64,000 nt of DNA from Nocardia lijiangensis NBRC 108240 (GCF_001613045.1 NZ_BDBP01000040.1:1-64000), one strand, 5' to 3'; positions 25,576 to 34,248 are shown, counted from the stretch's first letter. Notes: generated by a model from the letters alone, not told the origin. Program-made: numbers and translations.

Positions 25576-26349
25576 CTAACCCAGCACGGCGTGCACGCAG
25601 AGCAGATCGCCGCAGGCGGTGCTGCGAACGGTGAACCCGGCCTCGGTCAAGTGCTCGCCGAGCCGTCCCTGCGGCGGCTTCGGGGAGGTCGCCGCGCCGT
25701 CCGGGTCGCCGTACCCGTAGCACAGGTACAGACCGCCGCCGGGCGCGAGCAGCTTCTTGATGAGGGTCAGCTCTGCGGTGGGCCGCTTGGTCCAGAACAT
25801 GTTGACGTTGACCGCGAGGATCTTGTCGAAGCCGTCGATCCCGAAATCGTCGAGCACCTGTTCCGGCCGCAGCTTGGTCAACTCGGCGTGTACCAGACCG
25901 ACGCGGCCCGAATCACTGTGCGCCGCTTTGCCTTCGCGCGGCTCGGTGCCGCCTGTCGACGCACTGCGCGTGGCCATGGCAGGGGCGCCGCCGCGCGTCG
26001 CGGTCCGATCTGTCGACGCGCTTCGGGTGGGCGTACCCGCGCCGGGCGCTGCGCCGTGGATCGATGGATCGTGCCCGGCTGCGCGCAACCGTTCCGCCGC
26101 GCGGGTGATCGCCGTCGCGGAGCGCTCGACCCCGATGACGCGCCCCTCGGGCACCCGCTCGGCCAGTAGCGACAGCGACGGGCTCGCCCCGGGCCCGATC
26201 TCCAGCACCCGATCCGCGCGCCTGAGCGTCATCGTGTCGGCGAACCAGTGAAAGCGTGCGTCACCCACGGCCGACCGCCCTTTCACATTCGGCTCGGGAG
26301 GTATCGTCGGCGGGCCCGTGCGCCACGAACCAGCGATTCCCGTCGTCAC
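25576..26349 (-). CDS. SAM-dependent methyltransferase with low-complexity insert
   Basis: A 257-residue class I methyltransferase: VLEIGPGASPSLSLLAERVP (motif I), VIGVERSATAITRAAERL, then DKILAVNVNMFW and APGGGLYLCYGY. Substrate is unknown. Between the second and fourth strands sits a Ser/Thr/Arg-rich insert of about 50 residues in which TRSAST occurs twice, not expected in the fold and probably a surface loop. The start GTG 26349 overlaps the stop of the upstream acetyltransferase by 4 bp (GTGA). A later GTG that gives VGDARFHWFADT, with GGGCGG before it, is an alternative and closer to the usual family start. Confidence 0.8.
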   Translation of the reverse strand: MTTGIAGSWRTGPPTIPPEPNVKGRSAVGDARFHWFADTMTLRRADRVLEIGPGASPSLSLLAERVPEGRVIGVERSATAITRAAERLRAAGHDPSIHGAAPGAGTPTRSASTDRTATRGGAPAMATRSASTGGTEPREGKAAHSDSGRVGLVHAELTKLRPEQVLDDFGIDGFDKILAVNVNMFWTKRPTAELTLIKKLLAPGGGLYLCYGYGDPDGAATSPKPPQGRLGEHLTEAGFTVRSTACGDLLCVHAVLG

Positions 26350-26945
26350 CCATGGGAGAAAGTCTCGCGGTTCGCCGTGAACTCCGCGGGCCAATCGTGC
26401 GCAGGTCCCGGCGGATCGCTGTGCAGGCGCGCCGCCAGCCACTCGTCGCGCCGGACGCCGCGCTGCCACCCGCCGAGCCGCGCCAGACCCTCGTAGCGAA
26501 AGCCGTTGCGGCGCACCGCGGCCGCCGACGGGTAGTTACCGGCGTACGCGCGCCAGCTGATGCGAGCCAGCCCCATGCCGTCGGTGGCGAAGCCGAACCC
26601 GCAGACCAGCCCCACCGCGCGCGACATGTGGCCGCGGCCGCGGTGCTCGGGTGCGAGCCAGAAACCGATCTCACACGCCGTCGGGTCTTTTTGCTCGAGG
26701 CCGATCATGCCGATGACGGGTCCGTCCGCCGCGAGGCGCAGCGCCCAGGTCGGGCTGTTCGCGGCCCAGCCCGGCACGACGAAGTCGGCGAAGAACTTCT
26801 CGGCGTCCGCCGGGCCGTAGGGCACCGGGATCGTCGTCCACTCGCTGATGGACGGGTCCTGGCAGCAGGCGATGATGGCATCGGTATCGGCCGCGGTGGG
26901 CGGGGAAAGCCAGACCGCGCCGTCCGAGAGCGTGCGGATCTCCAT
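26346..26945 (-). CDS. GNAT-family N-acetyltransferase (RimJ/RimL-like)
   Basis: A 199-residue acetyltransferase of the RimJ/RimL group, which acetylates protein N-termini or small molecules with acetyl-CoA. Visible blocks: VWLSPPTAADTDAI at the start, GMIGLEQKDPTACEIGFWLAPEHRGRGHMSRAV (acetyl-CoA pyrophosphate loop RGRGHM), and YPSAAAVRRNGFRYEG (the conserved NxxSxxVxxKxGF equivalent). The start ATG 26945 gives MEIRTLSDG; an upstream extension to 26981 lacks support. It is translationally coupled to the following methyltransferase gene. Confidence 0.85.
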   Translation of the reverse strand: MEIRTLSDGAVWLSPPTAADTDAIIACCQDPSISEWTTIPVPYGPADAEKFFADFVVPGWAANSPTWALRLAADGPVIGMIGLEQKDPTACEIGFWLAPEHRGRGHMSRAVGLVCGFGFATDGMGLARISWRAYAGNYPSAAAVRRNGFRYEGLARLGGWQRGVRRDEWLAARLHSDPPGPAHDWPAEFTANRETFSHG

Positions 26946-27038
26946 CGAGCCATCGTGACACGGACGGGTCGGCACGAGCATCCGGTTATCGGATGACCGG
27001 ATGGATACGCCGCGGTGATCGCCCGGCCGAGCGGGCCG

Positions 27039-27044
27039 TAGAAT
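27039..27044 (+). promoter_or_regulatory. -10 box of the sigma factor gene
   Basis: TAGAAT lies 7 nt before ATG 27052, with no ribosome site between: a leaderless start. Confidence 0.45.
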
Positions 27045-27051
27045 CAGCCCG

Positions 27052-27972
27052 ATGGTTGCCGCTCTTCTCGCCGACTTGTTCGAATCGCATCGGGCACATT
27101 TGCTTTCTGTCGCCTACCGGCTGACGGGCAGCGTCGGCGACGCCGAGGACGCGGTGCAGGAGAGCTGGCTGCGGTTGGCGGGGACGCATCAGTCCGAGAT
27201 CGACGATCTGCGCGCCTGGCTGACGACCGTGGTGAGCCGAATCTGCTTGGACCACTTGCGCAGTGCCGCGACGCGGCGGGAAACCTATGTGGGGCAATGG
27301 CTGCCGGAGCCGGTCGTCACCGGCGTCACCCCGTCGAGCACGCCGGATCCGCTGGAATCGGTGGTGCGCCGCCACGAATACCGGATGGCCGCGATGGTCG
27401 TGCTGGACACCATGACCCCGCCGCAGCGGGTGGCCTTCGTCCTGCACGACGGACTGGCCGTGCCGTTCGACGAGATCGCCGAAATTCTCGGTGTTTCCGC
27501 GGATGCCGCGCGCCAGCTGGCGGTCCGGGCGCGCAAGGCCGTCGCGGGCGTACCTGCTCCGGTGTCCGACGGCGAACACGAGGCGGCCGTCCGCCGGTTG
27601 CTCGCGGCGCTGGCCACGGGCGATGCAGGCACGGTCGCCAAGGCGCTGCACCCGGATGCGGTGCTCATCGGCGACGCCAACGGCACCACCTCCACGGCGG
27701 TGAACATCGTCGGCGGGGCCGAGAAGATCGCCCGCTTCATGCTGGGTCTGATCGACAAGTACGGCATCGGCGACTCCGACGACGCCGCGACGCGCTACGA
27801 ATTCGCCACGGTGAACGGGCAATTGGGCCTCGTCATGAATCTGGATTCGGAGACCGAGGAGCAGGATTGGCATCCGGCGCGGGTCGTCGGGTTCGCGGTG
27901 CGCGACGGATTGGTCTGGGGCACTTACGATCACGCCAACCCGGCCAAGCTGACGGGCGTGCGGCTGTCCTGA
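27052..27972 (+). CDS. ECF sigma factor with C-terminal SnoaL-like domain (ECF41/SigJ type)
   Basis: A 306-residue sigma factor. Region 2 is at about 5-75 (SVAYRLTGSVGDAEDAVQESWLRL), region 4 at about 110-160 (LDTMTPPQRVAFVLHD, then DEIAEILGVSADAARQL). A WLPEP linker motif (about 83-87) and a fused C-terminal SnoaL/NTF2-like domain (about 175-300) mark the ECF41 group, in which the extra domain modulates activity in place of an anti-sigma protein. Targets in ECF41 systems are usually the sigma gene and a neighbouring carboxymuconolactone decarboxylase or oxidoreductase gene; none is adjacent here. It is probably leaderless, and convergent with a small repeat-protein gene. Confidence 0.9.
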   Translation: MVAALLADLFESHRAHLLSVAYRLTGSVGDAEDAVQESWLRLAGTHQSEIDDLRAWLTTVVSRICLDHLRSAATRRETYVGQWLPEPVVTGVTPSSTPDPLESVVRRHEYRMAAMVVLDTMTPPQRVAFVLHDGLAVPFDEIAEILGVSADAARQLAVRARKAVAGVPAPVSDGEHEAAVRRLLAALATGDAGTVAKALHPDAVLIGDANGTTSTAVNIVGGAEKIARFMLGLIDKYGIGDSDDAATRYEFATVNGQLGLVMNLDSETEEQDWHPARVVGFAVRDGLVWGTYDHANPAKLTGVRLS

Positions 27973-27973
27973 G

Positions 27974-28008
27974 CCGCCGGGCCGGACCCTCATCGCCCGA
28001 CCCGGCGG
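27974..28008. terminator. Hairpin after the sigma factor gene
   Basis: CCGCCGGG pairs with CCCGGCGG across a 19-nt interior, between converging genes. It is weaker than the other terminators here. Confidence 0.5.
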
Positions 28009-28014
28009 GGTAGG

Positions 28015-28233
28015 TCAGGGAGTCGTCGAACCGGTGAACCAGTCACCCGTCGACGATCCGGTGCCGCCGTTGCCGGTGGTGGACCCGGTGAACCAGTCGC
28101 CGGTCGACGATCCGTTGAACCAATCGCCGGTGCCTGCGATCAGATTGTGTGCGACTTCACGAATCAGACCGAGTACGGATCCGGCGACCTCCGACGCGGC
28201 CGGCTGCAGTACGAGGTCGAGATACGAGGCCAT
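28015..28233 (-). CDS. Small protein with TGDWF repeats, unrecognised
   Basis: A 72-residue protein. Residues 1-33 are hydrophobic or amphipathic (MASYLDLVLQPAASEVAGSV then LGLIREVAHNLIAG). Residues 34-72 are built from three TGDWF(N/T)GS(S/T)TG-type units and a shorter Gly/Ser/Thr unit. The start is ATG 28233, with AAAGGGG 6 nt upstream, a strong ribosome site that supports expression. No domain is recognised and no signal peptide is clear. Trp/Phe at regular spacing in a Gly/Ser/Thr background suggests a surface or amyloid-like adhesive segment; this is speculation. Confidence 0.65.
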   Translation of the reverse strand: MASYLDLVLQPAASEVAGSVLGLIREVAHNLIAGTGDWFNGSSTGDWFTGSTTGNGGTGSSTGDWFTGSTTP

Positions 28234-28398
28234 GAGCGCCCCTTTCGAGACACCGCCGCGGGAGCGGCAGCTTGTGAGATAGAACACGGCGAGGCTAGCT
28301 CTCCGTGGGAAAACGCACAACCGCCCAGGTAGAAGCTCCAAAATGAATGTGAAACATAGCCTTTCGCTATCGAATGGCAACAATGGCGACCGCTCCGC

Positions 28399-28404
28399 TA
28401 CTCT
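28399..28404 (+). promoter_or_regulatory. -10 box of dapC
   Basis: TACTCT lies 7 nt before ATG 28412, so dapC is probably leaderless. Confidence 0.4.
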
Positions 28405-28411
28405 CCGGGGT

Positions 28412-29599
28412 ATGCCTGCACGCCCCGCGACCGTCGCTCGCCTCCGCCCCTTTGCCGCCACGATCTTCGCCGAGATGACCGATCTGGCCGTCCGGCACGA
28501 TGCGGTGAACCTCGGCCAGGGCTTCCCCGACACCGACGGCCCCGCGGGCATGTTGGAGGTGGCGCGGCAGGCCATCGCCGACGGCGTCAACCAGTACCCG
28601 CCGGGCCGCGGCATGCCGGTGCTGCGTCGCGCCATCGCCGTCGACCGGGCTCGCCGCTACGGCACCGACTACGACCCGGAGCGGGAGGTGCTCGTCACCG
28701 TCGGTGCCACCGAGGCGATCAGCGCCGCCATGCTCGGACTCGTCGAGCCGGGCGAGGAGGTGGTGCTGATCGAGCCCTACTACGACTCCTACGCGGCGGC
28801 GGTCGCGCTGGCGGGCGCGCAGCGGCGCACCGCGCGGCTGGTGGCCGAGGGCGACCGTTTCGTGCTCGACCTGGACAGCCTGCGCGCCGCGATCACCCCG
28901 CGCACCAAGATGCTGGTGGTCAACTCGCCGCACAATCCCACCGGCACCGTGCTCGGCATGGCCGATCTCGCCGCGATCGCCGAGCTCGCCTGTGAGCACG
29001 ACCTGCTGGTGCTCACCGATGAGGTCTACGAGCATCTCGTCTACGACGGCAACGAACACATCAGCCTGGCGACGCTGCCCGGCATGGCCGAGCGGACCGT
29101 CGTGGTGTCCAGCGCCGCAAAGACTTTCAGCGTCACGGGCTGGAAGATCGGCTGGGCGTGCGGCCCCGCGTACCTGATCGACGGCGTGCTGGCCGCCAAG
29201 CAGTTCCTGTCCTTCGTCGGCGGCGGCCCGTTCCAGCCCGCCATCGCGCACGCGCTGACCAACGAGCTCGACTGGGTCGCCCGGCTGCGAGATTCGCTCT
29301 CGGACAAGCGCCTTCGCCTGTCGGCAGCGCTGGCCGACGCAGGGTTCGGCGTGAAGCCCAGCGGCGGAGGCTATTTCGTGTGCGCCGATCTCACGCCTAC
29401 GGGCCACACCGACGGTCTCGAGTTCTGCCGCGAGATCCCCGGGCGGATCGGCGTGGCCGCGGTACCCGTCAGCGTCTTCGCCGATGACAAGCCCGCGTGG
29501 AACCACCTCGTGCGGTTCACCTTCTGCAAGCGCGACGAGACCCTCGACGAGGGCGTGCGGCGGCTGCGCGCGGGCGTAACGGCGAGCGGCAAACGCTGA
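28412..29599 (+). CDS. dapC: N-succinyldiaminopimelate aminotransferase (DapC), PLP-dependent
   Basis: Class I aminotransferase. The 395-residue protein closely follows M. tuberculosis DapC (Rv0858c): RLRPFAATIFAEMTDLA, VNLGQGFPDTDGP, NQYPPGRG, TVGATEAISAAMLGL, NSPHNPTGTVL, TDEVYEHLVY, SSAAKTFSVTGWKIGW (PLP lysine) and VRFTFCKRDETLDE. It makes the meso-diaminopimelate precursor for peptidoglycan and lysine. Annotation could also be a methionine or kynurenine-type aminotransferase, as substrate cannot be told from sequence alone. The start ATG 28412 is set by alignment to the mycobacterial protein; the frame continues to 28343. It marks the left end of the block syntenic with M. tuberculosis. 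Confidence 0.88.
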   Translation: MPARPATVARLRPFAATIFAEMTDLAVRHDAVNLGQGFPDTDGPAGMLEVARQAIADGVNQYPPGRGMPVLRRAIAVDRARRYGTDYDPEREVLVTVGATEAISAAMLGLVEPGEEVVLIEPYYDSYAAAVALAGAQRRTARLVAEGDRFVLDLDSLRAAITPRTKMLVVNSPHNPTGTVLGMADLAAIAELACEHDLLVLTDEVYEHLVYDGNEHISLATLPGMAERTVVVSSAAKTFSVTGWKIGWACGPAYLIDGVLAAKQFLSFVGGGPFQPAIAHALTNELDWVARLRDSLSDKRLRLSAALADAGFGVKPSGGGYFVCADLTPTGHTDGLEFCREIPGRIGVAAVPVSVFADDKPAWNHLVRFTFCKRDETLDEGVRRLRAGVTASGKR

Positions 29600-29793
29600 C
29601 CGGAGGCGGCGGCGAGCTGGCCGGTCGGTTCGCCGACGCGGGTCTGCTGGACGAGGTGATCGTTGGCATCACGCCGGTGACGCTGGGCGGCGGGGCGCCG
29701 CTGCTGCCGCGCCGCATCCTCTCCGACCGGATGCGGTTGGTCGACGTCGCGCGGATGGGGCAGTTCGCGCAACTCACCTACCAGCTGAGCTGA
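29600..29793 (+). pseudogene. Remnant: C-terminus of a dihydrofolate-reductase-like (RibD C-terminal) protein
   Basis: Directly after the dapC stop, in another frame, comes GGGGELAGRFADAGLLDEVI, then ITPVTLGGGAPLLP and a terminal GQFAQLTYQLS. This is the typical last 60 residues of a RibD_C/DHFR-like reductase. The N-terminal NADP-binding half is missing and no start codon fits, so it is a truncated relic. The junction exactly at the dapC end suggests that a deletion fused the two loci. Confidence 0.7.
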
Positions 29794-29809
29794 TCCGGCA
29801 GCGGCGGGA

Positions 29810-30433
29810 TCAGTTCGCGCCGTGGTACAGGAACCCGCCGAGGCCGATGGTGAAGGCGAGGCAGCCGTAGAGCGCGTGCTCGACCGAGACCACCAGCAGT
29901 GAACCGGTTCGCCGGTATCGGTAGCCGAACAGGACGCCGCCGACCAGGGTCAGCGCCACGGCGATCCAATTGCCGAAGATGATGTGCGCGAACCCGAAGG
30001 CGGCGGCATTCGCGGCGATCAGCACCCATCCGCTGCCGAAAGCCGGTGCGTACCGCTGGAACAGGAACTTACGGAAGAGCAGCTCTTGCGGGTATACCGA
30101 GAACAGCGGATAGAACACCATCACGAAAGCCCACAGCAGCGGTTCGGTGCGCGGCAGCGACAGCAGCCGCTCCGGGCTGAATACGGCGAGCGTCAGGGCG
30201 ATGGCGATCGCCGCGACGATCCAGAGCGCCAGCATCGACGGCAGTTCGGCGCGCAGCGTGCGCAACTGTTCCCGTAGTCCGTCGGCTCGCACACCCTGGC
30301 GTCGCAACCAGAAGTGCGCGGCGACGGACAGCACGATCAGCAGCGGAATGGGGCTGCCCGGGCTGCCGAGTGCGGCGTAGCCGCCGACCAGCCCGAAGTA
30401 GAGCACCGCGAATTCGACTGCGCGCCGGGTCAT
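29810..30433 (-). CDS. CPBP-family intramembrane metalloprotease
   Basis: A 207-residue polytopic protein (about six transmembrane helices) of the CPBP/Abi family. The three active-site motifs are visible: YPQELLFRKFLFQR (EExxxR motif with Gln in place of the first Glu), FGFAHIIFGN and VSVEHALYGCLAF. CAAX-like function in bacteria is usually unknown, although some members mature peptides or confer immunity. ATG 30433 is used; a GTG about 57 bp upstream, giving MAAIGLEQDL, is possible. It reads toward the remnant left behind dapC. Confidence 0.85.
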   Translation of the reverse strand: MTRRAVEFAVLYFGLVGGYAALGSPGSPIPLLIVLSVAAHFWLRRQGVRADGLREQLRTLRAELPSMLALWIVAAIAIALTLAVFSPERLLSLPRTEPLLWAFVMVFYPLFSVYPQELLFRKFLFQRYAPAFGSGWVLIAANAAAFGFAHIIFGNWIAVALTLVGGVLFGYRYRRTGSLLVVSVEHALYGCLAFTIGLGGFLYHGAN

Positions 30434-30558
30434 CCGGCGACGATCACGCTCCAGTCGAAGGTCCTGCTCCAGCCCGATCGCAGCCACCCTTCCGAGGCTA
30501 CGACCGCCGACCCGCACCCGCCATGTCCCTTTCGATCCGGTGCCACACGCCTTTCGCA

Positions 30559-30589
30559 CGCCACACAGCCCCAGTAGTGCTGTGTGGCG
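30559..30589. terminator. Hairpin, 11-bp perfect stem
   Basis: CGCCACACAGC pairs with GCTGTGTGGCG around a 9-nt loop, 32 bp after the end of the TRIC-like gene on the minus strand. Confidence 0.65.
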
Positions 30590-30620
30590 TCGAATGCGTA
30601 TGTGTCGCGGGTTCGAGGAT

Positions 30621-31310
30621 TCAGTCCGACGAGGGATCGAGGCGGCCGGTGTTGCGGAGAGCTTGCGGCGCGCGCCAGTCGTAGCGGCGGGCCAGCAGGC
30701 GGAAGCCGATGGCGAGGAAGGCCGCGAGCAGTCCGGTCCACGCCCAGTACGCGTCGAAGTGCAGCAGTGTCGCGGTGGCGGCGGCGCCGAACAGCGCGGG
30801 CACGGCGTACAGCTCCTGGTCCGGGCGCAGCACCCGCGGCACCTCGCCGCCGAGCACGTCGCGGATGACGCCGCCGCCGATCGCGGTGACCATGCCGAGC
30901 AGCGCGGCCGTCGGCGCACCCACCCCTTGGGCATACGCGACCGCCGTGCCGGTCACGCAGAACAATCCGAGCCCGATGGCGTCGAAGACCTCGAGCGGGC
31001 CGCGGGTGAGCCGCTGCGAGGGGTGTTTGAAGAAGATCACCAGCGCGGTCAGCAGGGACGCGCACAGGTAGGTGAGGTCGGTGAAGGCGGCGGGCGGGGT
31101 GCGTCCGATGAGCAGGTCGCGGATGACGCCACCGCCGAGCGCGGTGCTGCAGGCCAGCACCGCCATGCCGAAGATGTCGAGGTTCTTGCGGACCGCGAGC
31201 AGCGCGCCCGACGCCGCGAACGAGATCACCCCGAGCAGCTCGCCGATGCGCTGGGCGGCGTTTACGGCGGAATCGAGCTGCGTGGCCATGATGTCCAACC
31301 CGGCGACCAT
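30621..31310 (-). CDS. TRIC-type cation channel (UPF0126/YadS family)
   Basis: A 229-residue protein with seven predicted helices in two homologous halves, each with the signature LGGGVIRDLLIG (first half) or IGGGVIRDVLGG (second half). Prokaryotic TRIC channels are trimers that conduct potassium and other monovalent cations. The start is ATG 31310, with AAAGGAG 6 nt upstream. Single gene. Confidence 0.88.
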   Translation of the reverse strand: MVAGLDIMATQLDSAVNAAQRIGELLGVISFAASGALLAVRKNLDIFGMAVLACSTALGGGVIRDLLIGRTPPAAFTDLTYLCASLLTALVIFFKHPSQRLTRGPLEVFDAIGLGLFCVTGTAVAYAQGVGAPTAALLGMVTAIGGGVIRDVLGGEVPRVLRPDQELYAVPALFGAAATATLLHFDAYWAWTGLLAAFLAIGFRLLARRYDWRAPQALRNTGRLDPSSD

Positions 31311-31662
31311 GAACCGCTCCTTTCACCTTCCTCGCCCAGCAGGTTTGCACGTCGGTTGCGGTGTGATTTCCGCGACACCCGCTTCCCGGCTCACCAGTCG
31401 GCTCTGGGGCTATCAGAAGTTGCTGCGCGGACGCCCTGACGCGGCTGGGACCGCTGCTCGAGCTGCGCCGCGCGGTATCGAATCCGACGGACCGTTCGTC
31501 GCACACGCGGCCCGCGTGCTGATCGAGGCACGCTGACCCGCCTGAGACCAAGGCCCGCAGATGCGGTCGAGACGGAGCATGTCGAGCCGAGGCCCGTGCC
31601 CAGCCGGGGCCGGGCGGACCGGGCCCGCGCCGTGCCGAATAGCGCCGAGCCGAACCAGCGCC
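31311..31662. other. Intergenic stretch, nothing recognised
   Basis: About 350 bp between the TRIC-like gene start and the end of the LysE gene. A plus-strand frame ending at 31536 gives RLWGYQKLLRGRPDAAG, without a start or known family; it may be a relic. The LysE terminator should lie near 31600-31660, but no clear hairpin is seen. Confidence 0.5.
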
Positions 31663-32313
31663 TCAGGCCGGTGCCGGGCGGGCACGATCAGTCGCCAACA
31701 GCACCGCGATCGACCCCAGCATCGTGCCCATCACGTACCGCTGGGCGCGCAGCCACAGTGGCCGACCCGTGAGGAAGCCCGAGATCGAGCCCGCGGCGAG
31801 AACGATGAGCCCGTTCACGGTCAGTGCGACGGTGATCTGGACCGCGCCGAGGCACAGGCTCTGCAGCCAGACCATCCCGTGCTCGGGCGCGACGAACTGC
31901 GGGATCAGCGCCAGGTACATGATCGCGATCTTCGGGTTGAGCAGATTCGTGACCAGGCCCATCGTGAACAGCCTGCGCGCCGGATCGGCGGGCAGCTCCG
32001 AGGGCGCGAAGACCGAAAAGCCGCCGGGCCGCAGCGCCTGCCAGGCCAGCCACAGCAGATAGGCGGCGCCCGCCAGCTTCACCGCGAGATACAACCCGGG
32101 CACCACCGCGAACACCGCGGTGATGCCCGCGGTGGCGGCGGTGAGATAGACGCCGAAGCCGGCCGCCACCCCGGTCAACGACACCAGCCCGGCCCGTCGC
32201 CCCTGGGACACCGTGCGGGAGACCAGATACATCATGTTGGGCCCCGGGGTGAGCACCAGGCCGAGCGCGGCCGCTGCCACGCCGAGGATTGCCGCCGTTT
32301 CGATCATGCCCAT
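31663..32313 (-). CDS. LysE-family amino acid exporter
   Basis: A 216-residue protein with six predicted helices, LTPGPNMMYLVSRTVSQGRRAG after helix 1 (LysE/RhtB signature) and TNLLNPKIAIMYLALIPQF in the middle. It exports amino acids or related cations; substrate is unknown. The start is ATG 32313, with ATG 32307 close by; the frame to 32373 has no ribosome site. It is divergent from the XPB helicase gene. Confidence 0.88.
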   Translation of the reverse strand: MGMIETAAILGVAAAALGLVLTPGPNMMYLVSRTVSQGRRAGLVSLTGVAAGFGVYLTAATAGITAVFAVVPGLYLAVKLAGAAYLLWLAWQALRPGGFSVFAPSELPADPARRLFTMGLVTNLLNPKIAIMYLALIPQFVAPEHGMVWLQSLCLGAVQITVALTVNGLIVLAAGSISGFLTGRPLWLRAQRYVMGTMLGSIAVLLATDRARPAPA

Positions 32314-32548
32314 GATCGTCACCGACGGGCCGCCGCCGCGTCTCGGTCCACTTCGAGGCCGGTGGACTCCCATCGTGACCGGGGCAACGGAACAAAACGC
32401 CCGCGTGGGACGCTGGTATCTCCGGAGCCGACCCCCTGCGCGTACCCACCGCAGCCTGCGGGTTGTCGGTGGGTTCGGGGAGAATGGGCGCCGGAACCGG
32501 CGCGAACGGGCGAACCACGTCCGTACCCGCCCGATGCGAGGAGAGACT

Positions 32549-34207
32549 GTGACCGACGGTCCGCTGATCGTTCAGAGTGACAAGACGCTGCTGCTGGAGG
32601 TCGACCACCAGTCGGCCGATGCGGCGCGCCAGGCCATCGCGCCGTTCGCCGAACTGGAACGGGCGCCCGAGCACGTGCACACCTACCGGGTGACGCCGCT
32701 GGCGCTCTGGAACGCGCGCGCGGCCGGGCACGACGCCGAGCAGGTGGTCGACGCTCTGGTCAGCTATTCCCGGTACGCGGTGCCGCAGCCGTTGCTCGTC
32801 GACGTCGTGGACACGATGGCCAGGTACGGCAGGTTGCAGCTGGTGAAGCACCCGGCGCACGGGCTGACGCTGGTCAGCCTGGATCGCGCGGTGCTCGAAG
32901 AGGTGCTGCGACACAAGAAGATCGCCCCCATGCTCGGCGCGCGCATCGACGACGACACCGTGGTGGTGCACCCGTCCGAGCGCGGCCGGATCAAGCAGAT
33001 GCTGCTCAAGATCGGCTGGCCCGCCGAGGACCTGGCCGGGTACGTCGACGGCGAGGCGCATCACATCGAGCTCGATTACGAAGGCGGCCACTGGCACCTG
33101 CGCGATTACCAGGAGATGGCCGCGGACTCGTTCTGGGCGGGCGGTTCCGGTGTGGTGGTGCTGCCGTGCGGCGCGGGCAAGACGATGGTCGGCGCGGCGG
33201 CGATGGCCAAAGCCAAGGCCACCACGCTGATCCTGGTGACCAACACCGTCGCGGGCAGGCAGTGGCGGCGCGAGCTGCTGGCCCGCACCTCGCTGACCGA
33301 GGAAGAGATCGGCGAATACTCCGGCGAGCGCAAGGAGATCCGGCCGGTCACCATCGCGACCTACCAGGTGATCACCCGCCGCACCAAAGGCGAGTACAAG
33401 CACCTCGAGCTGTTCGACAGCCGCGACTGGGGCCTGGTCATCTACGACGAGGTGCACCTGCTGCCCGCGCCGGTCTTCCGGATGACCGCCGATCTGCAGT
33501 CGCGCCGCAGGCTCGGCCTCACCGCCACGCTGGTGCGCGAGGACGGCCGGGAGGGCGACGTGTTCTCGCTGATCGGCCCGAAGCGCTACGACGCGCCGTG
33601 GAAGGACATCGAGGCACAGGGCTGGATCGCCCCGGCCGACTGCATCGAGGTGCGGGTGACGCTCACCGACGCCGAGCGAATGGCCTACGCGACCGCGGAG
33701 CCGGAGGAGCGGTACAAGCTGTGCTCGACCGCCCGCACCAAAATCGCTGTGGTGGAATCGATTCTGGCCAAGCACAAGGATTCACCGAGTCTGGTGATCG
33801 GTGCCTATCTCGACCAGCTCGATGAATTGGGCGCCGATCTGAACGCGCCGGTAATCCAGGGCTCCACGAAAACCAAAGAGCGCGAAGAACTTTTCGACGC
33901 ATTCCGGCGCGGCGAGATTCCGGTCCTCGTGGTGAGCAAGGTCGCCAACTTCTCCATCGACCTGCCGGAAGCGTCCGTGGCGGTGCAGGTTTCGGGCACT
34001 TTCGGGTCTCGTCAGGAGGAGGCGCAGCGGCTGGGCAGGCTGTTGCGGCCGAAGCAGGACGGCGGGCAGGCGCACTTCTATTCGGTGGTGGCCCGCGACA
34101 CCCTCGACGCCGAATACGCGGCGCACCGGCAGCGCTTTCTCGCCGAACAAGGGTATGCCTATCGCATTACGGATGCCGACGACCTGCTGGGACCTGCCAT
34201 CGGATAA
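32549..34207 (+). CDS. DNA repair helicase XPB (Ssl2/ERCC3 homologue)
   Basis: Superfamily 2 ATP-dependent 3'-5' DNA helicase. The 552-residue protein has an N-terminal damage-recognition-like domain (about 1-170), Walker A LPCGAGKT (about 205-212), DEVH box YDEVHLL (about 300), LGLTATLVREDG, VVSKVANFSIDLPEA and the motif VI region EEAQRLGRLLRPK. It matches M. tuberculosis Rv0861c in length and order. The start is GTG 32549, with GGAG 6 nt upstream; ATG 32534 is an in-frame alternative. The XPB-partner-like helicase-domain protein, next to it in mycobacteria, lies 4.5 kb downstream here. Confidence 0.93.
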   Translation: MTDGPLIVQSDKTLLLEVDHQSADAARQAIAPFAELERAPEHVHTYRVTPLALWNARAAGHDAEQVVDALVSYSRYAVPQPLLVDVVDTMARYGRLQLVKHPAHGLTLVSLDRAVLEEVLRHKKIAPMLGARIDDDTVVVHPSERGRIKQMLLKIGWPAEDLAGYVDGEAHHIELDYEGGHWHLRDYQEMAADSFWAGGSGVVVLPCGAGKTMVGAAAMAKAKATTLILVTNTVAGRQWRRELLARTSLTEEEIGEYSGERKEIRPVTIATYQVITRRTKGEYKHLELFDSRDWGLVIYDEVHLLPAPVFRMTADLQSRRRLGLTATLVREDGREGDVFSLIGPKRYDAPWKDIEAQGWIAPADCIEVRVTLTDAERMAYATAEPEERYKLCSTARTKIAVVESILAKHKDSPSLVIGAYLDQLDELGADLNAPVIQGSTKTKEREELFDAFRRGEIPVLVVSKVANFSIDLPEASVAVQVSGTFGSRQEEAQRLGRLLRPKQDGGQAHFYSVVARDTLDAEYAAHRQRFLAEQGYAYRITDADDLLGPAIG

Positions 34208-34248
34208 GTGGAGGCAAATCCTCCGCAACGTGTGCTAGGAAAGAAGAC

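Noticed and set aside
28034..28130. Repeated GAACCAGTC motifs as a DNA regulatory array
   Set aside because: They are explained by the coding repeats of the GDWF protein on the minus strand.
31072..31536. 154-codon plus-strand frame
   Set aside because: Mostly antisense to the TRIC-like gene; the tail has no recognised homology.
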